DNA of 64,000 nt from an uncultured Lachnospiraceae bacterium (GCA_910585765.1 CAJUES010000006.1:28777-92776); one strand, 5' to 3'; shown: positions 26,841 to 36,078, counted from the first letter of the stretch. The notes: a model not told the origin generated them from the letters alone. Numbers and translations are program-made.

Positions 26841-27554
26841 TCAAGTAATATATTTACCGTCCCCACAGACCGCAAAAGTCATCTGTCTGTACACGGTCTC
26901 CTTCTGTATATCGGCTATGAAATCGTTCAGGCTGCCTCTGTCGCGGATCACGCACACGCCGCTCTGCCCCTCGATCCATCGGTTGCCGGAGGCATACCGC
27001 ACAAGCCGGCTGTCGATGCAGGCAAGGCGCCGCCCCTGCCTGATGGCATACCTTACCGTGTGCATCGTCCCGCTGTCACACTCCGCCTCGATCACGATCA
27101 CCCCGTCGCTGATGCCGCTCTGCAGACGGTCCCGCTCCACATACTGGTATCTGCGCACCGGCGTCCCGGCAGGGTACTCGCTGAGCAGACAGCCGCCGCC
27201 GGACAAAATCTTTTGCGCAAGGCGGACATTGGCGTGCGGCACGATCTGATCCACCCCGCAGGGCATGACCGCCACACAGGTGCCGCCAGCCGCCAGCGCA
27301 CCGATCAGCGCATGGGTATCGCAGCCCAGAGCCAGCCCGTTCACCGCGTTGATCCCCATGCTGCCAAGCTCACAGCCGATCCGGTATGCAGCCTCGATCC
27401 CCCGGTCCGACACGCGCCTGCTGCCGATCACTGCGATGTTGTGCCTTTGATTGACCGCGCCGATCTCACCCCTGTAATACAGTTCCGGCGGCGGCTTTGT
27501 GATCGATGCCAGCCGTCCCGGGTAATCGCTGTCGAATACCGCTGTCCGCCTCAT
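26841..27554 (-). CDS. DprA/Smf-like protein, Rossmann core only
   Basis: This 237-residue protein contains the central DprA fold: GSRRVSDRG, NGLALGCDTHALIGALAAGGTCVAVM, LLSEYPAG, and ECDSGTMHTVRYAIRQGRR. Full DprA proteins (about 360 residues) add an N-terminal SAM domain and a C-terminal winged helix; both are missing here. Classical DprA loads RecA on incoming single-stranded DNA; short forms are found in defence and mobile contexts and their role is not settled. The ATG at 27554 overlaps the stop of the Uma2 gene (ATGA), so the two are coupled. Confidence 0.82.
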   Translation of the reverse strand: MRRTAVFDSDYPGRLASITKPPPELYYRGEIGAVNQRHNIAVIGSRRVSDRGIEAAYRIGCELGSMGINAVNGLALGCDTHALIGALAAGGTCVAVMPCGVDQIVPHANVRLAQKILSGGGCLLSEYPAGTPVRRYQYVERDRLQSGISDGVIVIEAECDSGTMHTVRYAIRQGRRLACIDSRLVRYASGNRWIEGQSGVCVIRDRGSLNDFIADIQKETVYRQMTFAVCGDGKYIT

Positions 27555-28339
27555 CGTTCCATATTCCCGCACCACTCCAGGATATGATCCGTTCTGATCC
27601 GCAGCTTTCCCCCGTAGATATTGACGGGCACCGGTTCTGTCATATCGTGGATCTGTGCATAGATATCAGCCTCAAAGAAAAAGACAACAAGCTGCCTTTT
27701 GTATGGATCGAGGATCCAGTACTCCCGCACGCCTGCGTTCTCGTATTTCATGAGCTTTTTGAAATAGTCCCTCCGCTTTGTCGACGGGGAGACCACCTCC
27801 AGCACAAAATCCGGCGCGCCGAACACCCTTCCCTTCAAGAGCTTCTCACCGTCGCAGAGTATCAGCACATCCGGCTGTACCATGGTTTTGTCGTCACGAT
27901 CGAGCTGCACATCGATCGGCGATATACCTGCCTCGCACTTCCCGCCGTTGTCCATGATGTAGTTTGCGATCTGCCTGTAGATCTCCCCCGCAATCTTCTG
28001 GTGGTCAAACATCGGCGCTGCCACATCATAGATCACCCCGTCGATCAGTTCCACCCGGAGCTCCTCCGGCATGGCAAGATAATCCGCAACCGTATATTCG
28101 CCCTGCTTTTTTTCCCGCGGACTGCCATACGAAAAGGCTGCGCTGTCGCTCAGCGCCATACCGCCGTCCCGGTCCTTCAGCACCTGCTCCAACGCCTGCA
28201 GCGTCGCGTACCGCGGATGTTCCGTATCCCCCGAAAAGATCTTCTGGACAGTCCCCAGCGGCACTCCCGACAGCTCCGAAAGCTGCGCATAGCTGTAGCC
28301 CCTCTCCAGTTTTCTCTGTTTCATTTCCTCTATCGTCAT
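27551..28339 (-). CDS. HTH-Uma2 family putative endonuclease
   Basis: The first 65 residues form an XRE-type helix-turn-helix (YSYAQLSELSGVPLGTVQKIFSG). The following 190 residues match Uma2/DUF820, a PD-(D/E)XK nuclease-like fold: YTVADYLAMPEELRVELIDGVI, VQPDVLILCD and APDFVLEVVSPSTKRRDYFKK, in which PD and E-V-x-S carry the expected acidic residues. Uma2 proteins are abundant but poorly understood. The fusion to a DNA-binding domain and coupling to a short DprA-like gene make a two-gene module. The protein is 262 residues long. Confidence 0.85.
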   Translation of the reverse strand: MTIEEMKQRKLERGYSYAQLSELSGVPLGTVQKIFSGDTEHPRYATLQALEQVLKDRDGGMALSDSAAFSYGSPREKKQGEYTVADYLAMPEELRVELIDGVIYDVAAPMFDHQKIAGEIYRQIANYIMDNGGKCEAGISPIDVQLDRDDKTMVQPDVLILCDGEKLLKGRVFGAPDFVLEVVSPSTKRRDYFKKLMKYENAGVREYWILDPYKRQLVVFFFEADIYAQIHDMTEPVPVNIYGGKLRIRTDHILEWCGNMER

Positions 28340-28457
28340 ATCCGCTCCTCCTGATGTTTTCTACTCAAAAGAATACACCTGTTCTCATCTTTTGTCAACC
28401 GTTTTCTTTCCGTTTTTCTGTTTTGTTTCCATTTTATCTCCGTCTGAAATCGAACAG

Positions 28458-28489
28458 AAAAAGACTCCCAGAAAACTGGAAGTCTTTTT
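28458..28489. terminator. Rho-independent terminator, probably bidirectional
   Basis: AAAAAGACT (28458-28466) pairs with AGTCTTTTT (28481-28489); an inner CCAG/CTGG extends the stem across one mismatch. It follows the phosphoesterase gene on the minus strand. Confidence 0.85.
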
Positions 28490-28503
28490 AGATACCTACA
28501 TGC

Positions 28504-29382
28504 CTACCATGCCGCGATCTGCATCGCCCCGGCTCCCTGCCTGCCATAGCGCGCGCTGCCCGCTGGCAGCAGGACTGTCCCCGTGATCTGTTCCCTTGCC
28601 ACGTAGAGCGTGCTGTCCGCCCGGGCACTCATACTCCACTTGACCAGCGCCATGCGCCCCTGCTCGATCTCAATACATGTAATGCAGCGGGGGTGGACAC
28701 AGCTGCCTGTATTATAATAGTAGGAAGGTTCTGCCGGCATCACCGGGCGGTGCGTGTGCCCTGTGATCAGGATGCGCCTGTTTTCGGAAGCCCACTGGTC
28801 CAGCCTCGTCTCGCATTTGTTTTTCACGCGGTAGTTCTTCGCCGCGCTCGTCGGATCCAGCACGCCCATATTTTCCAGAGGACTCCACACATAGCGCACC
28901 AGGAAACACGCCACACGCCAGAAAGTCGAGTTGAGCAGGCTCGCCTGGTGCCCGTGTGTCAGATACAGGGTGCGCTGCGGCATATTGGCAGGGCTCAGTA
29001 TGATCCCCTCATAAAAGGGAAACGGAAGCTGCAGTGTCCTTTTTCTTTTGACCATATCATGGTTTCCATAGAGCAGATAAAGCCTGTTCTCCCGGTGCAG
29101 CCGCACGAAAATATCAAAGATGTCGTCATGGACCTCGACGATCGTTTTCATGCTGCGGTTTTCCCAGAGTTCGTCGCCGTCGCCAAGTTCAATGTAGGTA
29201 AACCCTCTCTGACAATAGTGCTTTAGCGCCGCCAGATACAAGTGCTGGTTTTTCAGGAAATTGTCCGAGGACGTCCCCACCCCTCTGTGACAGTCGCTCA
29301 TCAGAACGTATCGGGAGCGATGCGTGAGCGGCAGGACCGGAGCATCCCGAAAAGCATGCTCCAGTCTCGAAGAGACACTCAT
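28504..29382 (-). CDS. Calcineurin-like metallophosphoesterase
   Basis: This 292-residue enzyme has the metal-binding motifs of the family in order: MSDCHRG (D-x-H), LGDGDELWE (GD), YGNHDMV (GNH), LTHGHQ and ITGHTHRP (GHTH). It probably hydrolyses a phosphomonoester or phosphodiester; LpxH/UDP-sugar hydrolase-like and protein phosphatase-like members cannot be separated by eye. The ATG at 29382 follows GGAAGGGA and overlaps the stop of the DUF4474 gene by four bases. A strong hairpin terminator follows the gene. Confidence 0.88.
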   Translation of the reverse strand: MSVSSRLEHAFRDAPVLPLTHRSRYVLMSDCHRGVGTSSDNFLKNQHLYLAALKHYCQRGFTYIELGDGDELWENRSMKTIVEVHDDIFDIFVRLHRENRLYLLYGNHDMVKRKRTLQLPFPFYEGIILSPANMPQRTLYLTHGHQASLLNSTFWRVACFLVRYVWSPLENMGVLDPTSAAKNYRVKNKCETRLDQWASENRRILITGHTHRPVMPAEPSYYYNTGSCVHPRCITCIEIEQGRMALVKWSMSARADSTLYVAREQITGTVLLPAGSARYGRQGAGAMQIAAW

Positions 29383-30314
29383 AGACGTCCCTTCCTGCAG
29401 CACCTCTTGTGGCAGCAGCGCCTGTTCTTATGACAGCGCCTGTGAAACCGGCGCATCCGGAGAAGCTTCCTGAAAGCCCCCGGCAGAAAATAATACAGGC
29501 ACAAAACCCTGTCCTCTGTACACTGAAAAGGCCTCGTGACCCACAGATACAGCCGGCAGAAAATCTTGTTCTTCCACTGGGAAAACCGCCGCCAGAAACG
29601 TGTACACAGCTTATAATGCCTCTCTACCGCGCGGGCAAAGTTCACTGTCACGCAGAAGCCGTTCACCCTGAAATCCTGTTCCGTGTACCCCGCAGCGCAC
29701 AATCCATTGACAAACGCACACTGCATTCTCTTGTCTGTAAATCGGATCGTCGCTTTCATGATCAGCTCTGACGGCCACACAAAGCATCCTGTGAAAAAGG
29801 CGGTGAGCCACCAGTGTGTCTGCGAGACCTGCACGCAGCTGCCGTTTTCGCCGCAGAGCAGGAAGGAACATTTCAGCAGCTCCTCGTCAGACGCGGCTGT
29901 GAACATGGTCGTCTTATACTCCTTTTCGGGGACGATACCGTCCGCATGGTAGATACCGATCTCCGCCCCCGCGTTGATGCCGTACTGTCCTTTCCAGAAC
30001 TCGATCAGCCATGTCCTGCCGTTGTAGTCAAAATATACCGGCAGGGAGTCAAAAACCATCTGGAAACGCGGCGCCATGTAGTCGTAGAACCAGGTATACC
30101 CCGCCTCCCGCTGCCACGCATCCAGGGTGCTGGAGAAGAAACCGTACTTGTCATGATAACAATACCCGAACGGTCTGACGATCTCGTCTACCTTGCAGCA
30201 TTTCTGGCACGGATCCATGCACTGGATCCTGCATACGATCCTCCGCTTTCGCCACCAGAAGAAGACACTGCAGAAAAGTGCCATGAGTAAAAAGATCACT
30301 AACAATAGATACAT
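29379..30314 (-). CDS. DUF4474 domain membrane protein
   Basis: This 311-residue protein has one N-terminal membrane helix (about 1-21). It then carries a DUF4474 domain recognised from RPFGYCYHDKYGFFSSTLDAWQREAGY and VYFDYNGRTWLIEFWKGQYGINAGAEIGIY. The last 30 residues are extremely basic and cysteine-rich (RRCHKNRRCCHKRCCRK). Function is not known. It is translationally coupled to the metallophosphoesterase. A 9 bp inverted repeat flanking a TATAAT lies just upstream. Confidence 0.8.
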   Translation of the reverse strand: MYLLLVIFLLMALFCSVFFWWRKRRIVCRIQCMDPCQKCCKVDEIVRPFGYCYHDKYGFFSSTLDAWQREAGYTWFYDYMAPRFQMVFDSLPVYFDYNGRTWLIEFWKGQYGINAGAEIGIYHADGIVPEKEYKTTMFTAASDEELLKCSFLLCGENGSCVQVSQTHWWLTAFFTGCFVWPSELIMKATIRFTDKRMQCAFVNGLCAAGYTEQDFRVNGFCVTVNFARAVERHYKLCTRFWRRFSQWKNKIFCRLYLWVTRPFQCTEDRVLCLYYFLPGAFRKLLRMRRFHRRCHKNRRCCHKRCCRKGRL

Positions 30315-30315
30315 A

Positions 30316-30365
30316 AGTCATATTCCAATCTATCATTTTATTATAGTTTATGTCGAAATATGACT
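30316..30365 (-). promoter_or_regulatory. Promoter region with flanking inverted repeat
   Basis: AGTCATATT (30316-30324) and AATATGACT (30357-30365) form a perfect 9 bp inverted repeat around a minus-strand TATAAT (30345-30340). The -35 is poor. The layout suggests an operator for the DUF4474/phosphoesterase operon. Confidence 0.4.
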
Positions 30366-30399
30366 ATTTGTGTAAAATTCCCCGGATATAATTTTCAGA

Positions 30400-31830
30400 T
30401 CACAGCAATTCCTTCAAGATCTGATTGACTGACACAGGATCCGCCTTGCCCTTCATCGCCTTCATGGTCTGCCCCACGAGGAATCCGATCGCCTTTTCCT
30501 TGCCGTTTCGGTAATCCTCCACGGACTGCGGGTTTGACGCGATCACCTCACCGATCGTCGCTCTGAGCGCACCCTCGTCGCTCACGGTCTTTAAACCCTT
30601 TTCCTCCACGTACTGCTCCGGATCGATATTCCCGTCAAACATCACCTCAAACACTTCCTTGGCAACAGTCAGGTTCACCGCCTTGCTGTCCACGAGCCGG
30701 ATCAGCTTCGCGAGATTTTCCGGGGAGAAAAGGATCTCCTCCGGATCCATGTTCTTTTCCTTTAACAGCCTGAGTGTCTCGCCCATCAGCCAGTTTGACA
30801 CCTTTTTGGGCTGACCGCAGATCGCAACAGTCTCCTCAAACAAATCTGCCATATGCTTCGAATCCGTAATGATGCCGATATCGTACTCCGGTATGTCAAA
30901 CTCTTTTCTGTAGCGCTCCATCTTCTCCTTCCGAAACTCCGGCTGGCTGTCCCTGATCTGCTTTATCCACTCGTCACTGATGTAGACGGGCACAAGATCG
31001 GGATCCGGGAAATATCGGTAATCCTGCGCATCCTCCTTAGAGCGCATCGCGTAGGAGTACTCTTTTGCGTCGTCCCACCGCCTCGTCTCCTGCACAACCT
31101 GCTGCCCCGACTCCAGCAGGTCGATCTGCCGCTCGCTCTCACCCGCGATCGCGTGTGTGATCGCACGGAACGAGTTGAGGTTCTTCATCTCCGTCCGCGT
31201 GCCAAATCCCTCTGCGCCCACTTCCCTGACCGAGAGATTCACGTCCGCGCGCATGGAACCCTCGTTCAATTTGCAGTCGGATGCGCCGAGATACTGTATG
31301 ATCATGCGCAGCTTTTCGAGATAGGCGATGACCTCCTCCGCGCTGCGCATGTCCGGCTCCGACACGATCTCGATCAGGGGCACGCCGGAGCGGTTGTAAT
31401 CCACCAGTGAACAGTCCTCCCACTCGTCGTGGATCAGCTTCCCGGCGTCCTCCTCCATGTGGATCTCATGGATCCCTATGGACTTTTTCCCCGCCGCAGT
31501 CTCGATCTCCACATGACCGTCCCTGCAGATCGGCAGGTAGAGCTGGCTGATCTGGTAATTCTGCGGGTTATCGGGATAAAAATAATTCTTCCTGTCAAAC
31601 TTACAGCACTGTGTCACCGCACAGTTTGTGGCGAGTCCGACCGCCACCGCATAGTTCACGACCTGTCTGTTCAGCACAGGCAGCGAGCCCGGCATACCTG
31701 TACATACCGGGCAGGTGTGCGTGTTGGGCGCCCCGCCGAACGCGGTGGAGCAGCCGCAGAAGATCTTTGTCTTCGTCGCAAGTTCCACATGGACTTCCAG
31801 ACCGATCACGGTCTCATATTGCTTTGCCAT
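30400..31830 (-). CDS. gatB: Asp-tRNA(Asn)/Glu-tRNA(Gln) amidotransferase subunit B
   Basis: This 476-residue subunit activates and amidates Glu-tRNA(Gln) or Asp-tRNA(Asn). The start ETVIGLEVHVELATKTKIFCGC is the family signature, with Zn-type cysteines (FCGC, CPVC). It also shows KNYFYPDNPQNYQISQ and, at the C terminus, the YqeY-like tRNA-binding tail ending in GQTMKAMKGKADP. It is the last gene of the aspS-gatC-gatA-gatB run. Between it and gatA lies a short spacer containing four copies of a 7-base repeat. Confidence 0.98.
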   Translation of the reverse strand: MAKQYETVIGLEVHVELATKTKIFCGCSTAFGGAPNTHTCPVCTGMPGSLPVLNRQVVNYAVAVGLATNCAVTQCCKFDRKNYFYPDNPQNYQISQLYLPICRDGHVEIETAAGKKSIGIHEIHMEEDAGKLIHDEWEDCSLVDYNRSGVPLIEIVSEPDMRSAEEVIAYLEKLRMIIQYLGASDCKLNEGSMRADVNLSVREVGAEGFGTRTEMKNLNSFRAITHAIAGESERQIDLLESGQQVVQETRRWDDAKEYSYAMRSKEDAQDYRYFPDPDLVPVYISDEWIKQIRDSQPEFRKEKMERYRKEFDIPEYDIGIITDSKHMADLFEETVAICGQPKKVSNWLMGETLRLLKEKNMDPEEILFSPENLAKLIRLVDSKAVNLTVAKEVFEVMFDGNIDPEQYVEEKGLKTVSDEGALRATIGEVIASNPQSVEDYRNGKEKAIGFLVGQTMKAMKGKADPVSVNQILKELL

Positions 31831-31860
31831 TGTTCCCTCTCCTTAACCTTTCATTGAAAT

Positions 31861-31888
31861 CGAGTATTGAGTATCGAGTATCGGGTAT
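31861..31888. repeat. Heptamer tandem repeat (four copies)
   Basis: CGAGTAT, TGAGTAT, CGAGTAT and CGGGTAT follow each other in the spacer between gatA and gatB. Confidence 0.85.
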
Positions 31889-31922
31889 CGCACAAGCCGC
31901 AATGTGCATACTTGTCGCGATC

Positions 31923-33362
31923 TCAGCCCTCTCTGTTCTGTTCATAGGTGTACGCCGCCTGTATCAGCTTCTTTTCCTGAAAACTGTCCGCGATCAGCTG
32001 CAGGCCGATCGGCAGCCCCCCGGAATCCGTTCCGCACGGAACCGAGATCCCTGGCAGCCCTGCCAGGTTCACGGATATCGTATAGATATCCCCGAGATAC
32101 ATTTTCAGCGGATCCGACAGGCTCTCCCCAAGCTTCGGCGCAGTCGTGGGCGCCACTGGTCCGAGGATCAGGTCATACTTTGCAAAGGCGTCGTCAAATG
32201 CCTTTCTGATCATCGCCTTCACTTTCAGTGCCTTGAGGTAATAAGCGTCATAGTACCCGGAACTGAGCACGAACGAACCGAGCATGATCCTGCGCTTCAC
32301 CTCCGCGCCAAAGCCCTCGGAGCGCGTCTTTTTGTACATGTTGTGAAGCCCCTCGCACGCGTCAGTCCTATGCCCGTATTTGACTCCATCAAAGCGCTCC
32401 AGATTCGAGCTTGCCTCCGCCGACGCGATCGTGTAATATGCCGGGATCGCGTACTCGACGAGGCTCAAGTCAAACATTTCGACGACAGCACCCTTTTTTT
32501 CAAGCACCTTCGCCGCCGCCAGCACCGCCTCCTTCACTTCCGCGTCAAGTCCCTCGCCAAGATAATCCCTCGGAATGCCGATCTTCATACCGCTGACATC
32601 ATCGACCAGCGCCGATGTGAAGTCGGTGTCCTCCCGCCTGACCGATGTCGAGTCCTTCGAGTCGTGCGACGCGATCAGCTCGAGCACCGCGGCGCAGTCC
32701 GCCACGTTCTTTGTCAGAGGTCCGATCTGGTCGAGCGAGGAACCGTACGCGATCAGCCCATAGCGCGAGACCGTGCCGTATGTGGGTTTCAGACCGACCA
32801 CGCCGCAGAACGATGCCGGCTGTCTGATCGAGCCGCCCGTGTCTGAACCGAGCGCGAAGAAACATTCGCCCGCCGCCACTGCCGCCGCGGAACCGCCCGA
32901 CGAGCCGCCCGGCACATGCGCCGTGTTCCACGGATTCCTGGTCTCGCCGTACGCGGAAGTCTCCGTCGTGGAGCCCATCGCAAACTCGTCCATATTCGTC
33001 TTGCCGATGATCACTGCACCCGCCTTCTCGAGACTGACCACCGCCTCCGCCGAAAATGTCGGCACAAAATGCGCTAACATTTTCGAGGCGCAGGTGGTGA
33101 GCAGATCCTGTGTGCATATGTTGTCCTTGACCGCCACCGGAACGCCCGCGAGCAGCCCTGTCAGCTCCCCCTTTTCAATTTTTGCCTGCGCTTCCGCTGC
33201 CGCCCTCATCGCCTGCTCCCTGTCGATCGTCACGTAGGCATTGATGTCCTTCTCCCGCGCATCGATCCTTGCGAGCACCGCCTCCATGGCATCTGTCGCA
33301 GTGATCCTGCCCTCCCTGATCGCCGCGGAAAGCTCCACGGCGCTGTATTCTAAAATATCCAT
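31923..33362 (-). CDS. gatA: Asp-tRNA(Asn)/Glu-tRNA(Gln) amidotransferase subunit A
   Basis: This 479-residue amidase releases ammonia from glutamine for the GatCAB complex. The Ser-cisSer-Lys triad is visible: Lys in VAVKDNI, Ser in GGSSGGSAAAVAAG and Ser in SDTGGSIRQPAS. The length is normal. The ATG follows GGAG at good distance. It lies between gatC and gatB in the operon led by aspS. Confidence 0.98.
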   Translation of the reverse strand: MDILEYSAVELSAAIREGRITATDAMEAVLARIDAREKDINAYVTIDREQAMRAAAEAQAKIEKGELTGLLAGVPVAVKDNICTQDLLTTCASKMLAHFVPTFSAEAVVSLEKAGAVIIGKTNMDEFAMGSTTETSAYGETRNPWNTAHVPGGSSGGSAAAVAAGECFFALGSDTGGSIRQPASFCGVVGLKPTYGTVSRYGLIAYGSSLDQIGPLTKNVADCAAVLELIASHDSKDSTSVRREDTDFTSALVDDVSGMKIGIPRDYLGEGLDAEVKEAVLAAAKVLEKKGAVVEMFDLSLVEYAIPAYYTIASAEASSNLERFDGVKYGHRTDACEGLHNMYKKTRSEGFGAEVKRRIMLGSFVLSSGYYDAYYLKALKVKAMIRKAFDDAFAKYDLILGPVAPTTAPKLGESLSDPLKMYLGDIYTISVNLAGLPGISVPCGTDSGGLPIGLQLIADSFQEKKLIQAAYTYEQNREG

Positions 33363-33465
33363 ACACAGTCTCCAATCCGAAAAACCGCCGCCGCAGTTCT
33401 TCTAAACACCAGTTAACTTCATCACACAAATATGGTTTCGCGCAGATCGCTGCCATCTGTTTCCT

Positions 33466-33759
33466 TCATTCAAAAGTTTTCGGCACCATGAACATATTGT
33501 CCTTCACGCCGGGCGCATTTCTCAGCGTTTTCTCACTCTCATCACCGTTTGTCACCACATCCTCGCGGAACACGTTCTGCACCGGAAATACATGTGACAT
33601 CGGCTCGATGCCTGTCGTGTCAAGCTCCGCCAGCTTGTCGATATAGTCGAGCATCTTTCCCATGTCCTTCTTTGCCTGTTCCCGCTCCTCGTCCGAAAGC
33701 TCCAGCTTGGCGAGGATCCCTACATACTCGATCGTCTCATCCGTAATCTTATCTGCCAT
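33466..33759 (-). CDS. gatC: Asp-tRNA(Asn)/Glu-tRNA(Gln) amidotransferase subunit C
   Basis: This 97-residue protein shows the GatC pattern: ITDETIEYVGILAKLELSDEER, DMGKMLDYIDKLAELDTTGIEPMSHV and FREDVV. GatC wraps around GatA and stabilises the complex with GatB. The ATG follows GGAGGACA. The spacer to aspS contains three copies of a 14-base repeat. Confidence 0.97.
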   Translation of the reverse strand: MADKITDETIEYVGILAKLELSDEEREQAKKDMGKMLDYIDKLAELDTTGIEPMSHVFPVQNVFREDVVTNGDESEKTLRNAPGVKDNMFMVPKTFE

Positions 33760-33772
33760 ATTGTCCTCCTGG

Positions 33773-33813
33773 TTTTATATTCCATGTTTTATATTCCATG
33801 TTTTATATTCCAT
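33773..33813. repeat. 14-base tandem repeat (three copies)
   Basis: TTTTATATTCCATG is repeated at 33773, 33787 and 33801 (last copy one base short) in the spacer between aspS and gatC. Confidence 0.9.
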
Positions 33814-33837
33814 ATAGAACGCCTGCCCCTGGCGTTT

Positions 33838-35574
33838 TCAATCCCTAATCTTGATGTGCACTTCCCGAAGCTGCTGCTCCGTGACGTCGTTCGGGGCACT
33901 GCACATCAGATCCTGCGCGGAACTGCTCATCGGGAACGCGATGACTTCCCTGATGTTCTCCTCGTTTTTGAGCAGCATGAGCATTCTGTCAATGCCGGGC
34001 GCCATGCCTGCATGGGGCGGTGCGCCAAACTGAAATGCCTGATAGAGCGCACCGAACTTTGACTTTAGCGTCTCCTCGTCGTAACCCGCGATCGCAAATG
34101 CCCTCACCATGATATCCATGTCATGGTTTCTGACCGCGCCGCTCGACAGTTCCACGCCATTGCAGACGATATCATACTGGTATGCCAGGATATCCAGCGG
34201 GTCTTCACGGTCAAGCGCCTCCAGACCACCCTGCGGCATGGAAAACGGATTGTGTGTGAAACCGATCTGCCTCGTCACGGGATCCAGCTCGTACATCGGA
34301 AAATCGTTGATATAGCAAAAGCGGTATGCATGCTTCTCGCACAGATCCAGCCTGTCGCCAAGTTCGATGCGAAGCTGCCCTGCATAATAGTTTGCCCGAT
34401 CCTCCCTGTCCGCGATAAAGAAGATCGTATCGCCGGCCTCAAGCCCTGCCATCGCGGCGAGCTCTGACTTCATCCCGTCCGGAATGAACTTGTCGATCGG
34501 TCCCTTGTAGGTCATATCGGCCGCCACTTCCAGGTAGCCAAGTCCCCCCATTCCCATACCGGTCGCAAAACCCAAAAGCCTCTCGTGAAAGCCCTTCGAC
34601 ATCTCAGCATGCACCCGGATCGCCCGCACTGTCCTGCCGATAAAAGGCTTGAACGAACATTGCTGGAAAAAGTCCGTCACATCTATGATGCGCAGCGGAT
34701 TCCTCAGATCCGGCTTATCCGTGCCAAACTCGAGCATTGCCTGCCGGTAGCTGATGACCGGATACGGCGCCTGTGTCACCGCATAGCCCTCGGGCGCAAA
34801 CTTCTCAAATGTGGCGGACAAGACTTCCTCCCCCGCTCTGAACACGTCCTCCTGCGTGGCAAAACTCATCTCAAAATCAAGCTGGTAAAACTCTCCCGGC
34901 GAGCGGTCCGCGCGCGCGTCCTCATCGCGGAAACACGGTGCGATCTGGAAATATTTGTCAAACCCGGACGCCATCAGGAGCTGCTTATACTGCTGCGGCG
35001 CCTGCGGGAGCGCATAAAATTTTCCCTTATATTTTCTGGACGGGACAATATAGTCGCGCGCACCCTCCGGCGACGACGCGCACAGGATCGGCGTCTGGAT
35101 CTCCAGAAATCCCATCTCTGTCATCTTCTGCCGCAAAAAACCGATCACCTGCGAGCGGAAGACGATATTGTCCTTCACCTTTGCATTCCTCAGATCCAGA
35201 TAGCGGTATTTTAAGCGGACGTCCTCCCGCGTCTCCTTCGATGTCATGATCTCAAACGGGAGCTGGCGGTACACTTTCCCGAGCACTGTCACCTTTCCTG
35301 CCTCCAACTCGATCGTCCCGGTCGGGATCCTCGGATTGTAGGTGTCCTCGTCCCTTTTCTCAACTATGCCTTCGACGGAAAGGCACATCTCGCGCACAAT
35401 GCCGTCCAGAAGCGTCGTGTCCCGCATGACCACCTGCAGGACACCGTACATATCCCGCAGGTCGACGAAGGACACCCCGCCGTGGTCGCGGATATTCTCC
35501 ACCCAGCCCGCCACCTGCAGCGTCTGTCCAATATGCTGCTCACTGATCTCTTTCAACGTAATGTCTCTGTACAT
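33838..35574 (-). CDS. aspS: Aspartyl-tRNA synthetase (bacterial type)
   Basis: This 578-residue class II synthetase has the OB-fold anticodon-binding domain (VAGWVENIRDHGGVSFVDLRD), motif 2 (FRDEDARADRSPGEFYQLDFEMSF region), the bacterial GAD insertion and motif 3 (GMAPGIDRMLML). The position upstream of gatC-gatA-gatB and behind a T-box suggests a non-discriminating enzyme that also charges tRNA(Asn) with Asp for amidation (inference). The start at 35574 follows AAAGGGAGGG; an earlier in-frame start is not supported. Confidence 0.96.
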   Translation of the reverse strand: MYRDITLKEISEQHIGQTLQVAGWVENIRDHGGVSFVDLRDMYGVLQVVMRDTTLLDGIVREMCLSVEGIVEKRDEDTYNPRIPTGTIELEAGKVTVLGKVYRQLPFEIMTSKETREDVRLKYRYLDLRNAKVKDNIVFRSQVIGFLRQKMTEMGFLEIQTPILCASSPEGARDYIVPSRKYKGKFYALPQAPQQYKQLLMASGFDKYFQIAPCFRDEDARADRSPGEFYQLDFEMSFATQEDVFRAGEEVLSATFEKFAPEGYAVTQAPYPVISYRQAMLEFGTDKPDLRNPLRIIDVTDFFQQCSFKPFIGRTVRAIRVHAEMSKGFHERLLGFATGMGMGGLGYLEVAADMTYKGPIDKFIPDGMKSELAAMAGLEAGDTIFFIADREDRANYYAGQLRIELGDRLDLCEKHAYRFCYINDFPMYELDPVTRQIGFTHNPFSMPQGGLEALDREDPLDILAYQYDIVCNGVELSSGAVRNHDMDIMVRAFAIAGYDEETLKSKFGALYQAFQFGAPPHAGMAPGIDRMLMLLKNEENIREVIAFPMSSSAQDLMCSAPNDVTEQQLREVHIKIRD

Positions 35575-35722
35575 TTCAAACCCTCCCTTTAGGTTCACAG
35601 CCCCTCGCACTTCAAGCGCAAAAGGACTCCGAAAACCTATGGTTGCGCATCCCTCCAGATGTTGTATTCTAATATATTATGACAATCTAATACACACATT
35701 GGCAGATGCTGTTATAAGTGAC

Positions 35723-36010
35723 AAAAATCCCGGAATACAAACTGTATTCCGGGACGGATAATCTGAAATATACCCGCGGTACCACCCGCATTGACAAAAC
35801 CAACGTTTCATCCTCTCCTGGGAACTGCAACAGATCACTTTGCACTCCCCCGCGTTTAACGCACGCCCACGTACTACCCTACTAGCATATCGATAAAACC
35901 ATATGTTTTCAGACAGTCTGCTCCGGAGTGTTCCCTTCGTCAGCTTCCGCGGACAGCGCTCTCAGTCGGTGACGCCGTCTTCCTGTCGTTTTCATTGGCA
36001 AGAGTCTCCT
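35723..36010 (-). ncRNA. T-box leader of the aspS-gatCAB operon
   Basis: The minus strand carries the T-box consensus GGGTGGTACCGCGGG (35787-35773). Downstream is a strong terminator: 11 bp stem 35729-35739/35743-35753 followed by ATTTTT. Upstream, GACAG (35987-35983) and CTGTC (35916-35912) close stem I, which contains GAGAGC and GGAAGCTG elements. Next to the conserved CTCCGGAG the specifier region reads GAAC (35933-35930), so it offers AAC (Asn) and, shifted by one base, GAA (Glu). Uncharged tRNA should switch transcription on. The specifier was read by eye, not from a folded model. Confidence 0.93.
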
Positions 36011-36078
36011 TCATGGCATTTGATAAATGTAGTCATTCTATTTTTATACAATCTCATTTCTATTCCAGGTTTTTTCTT

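Noticed and set aside
35620..35660. Small leader peptide between the T-box and aspS
   Set aside because: A 13-codon frame starting ATGCGCAACC exists, but its GGAGGG touches the start codon, and T-box control already explains the leader.
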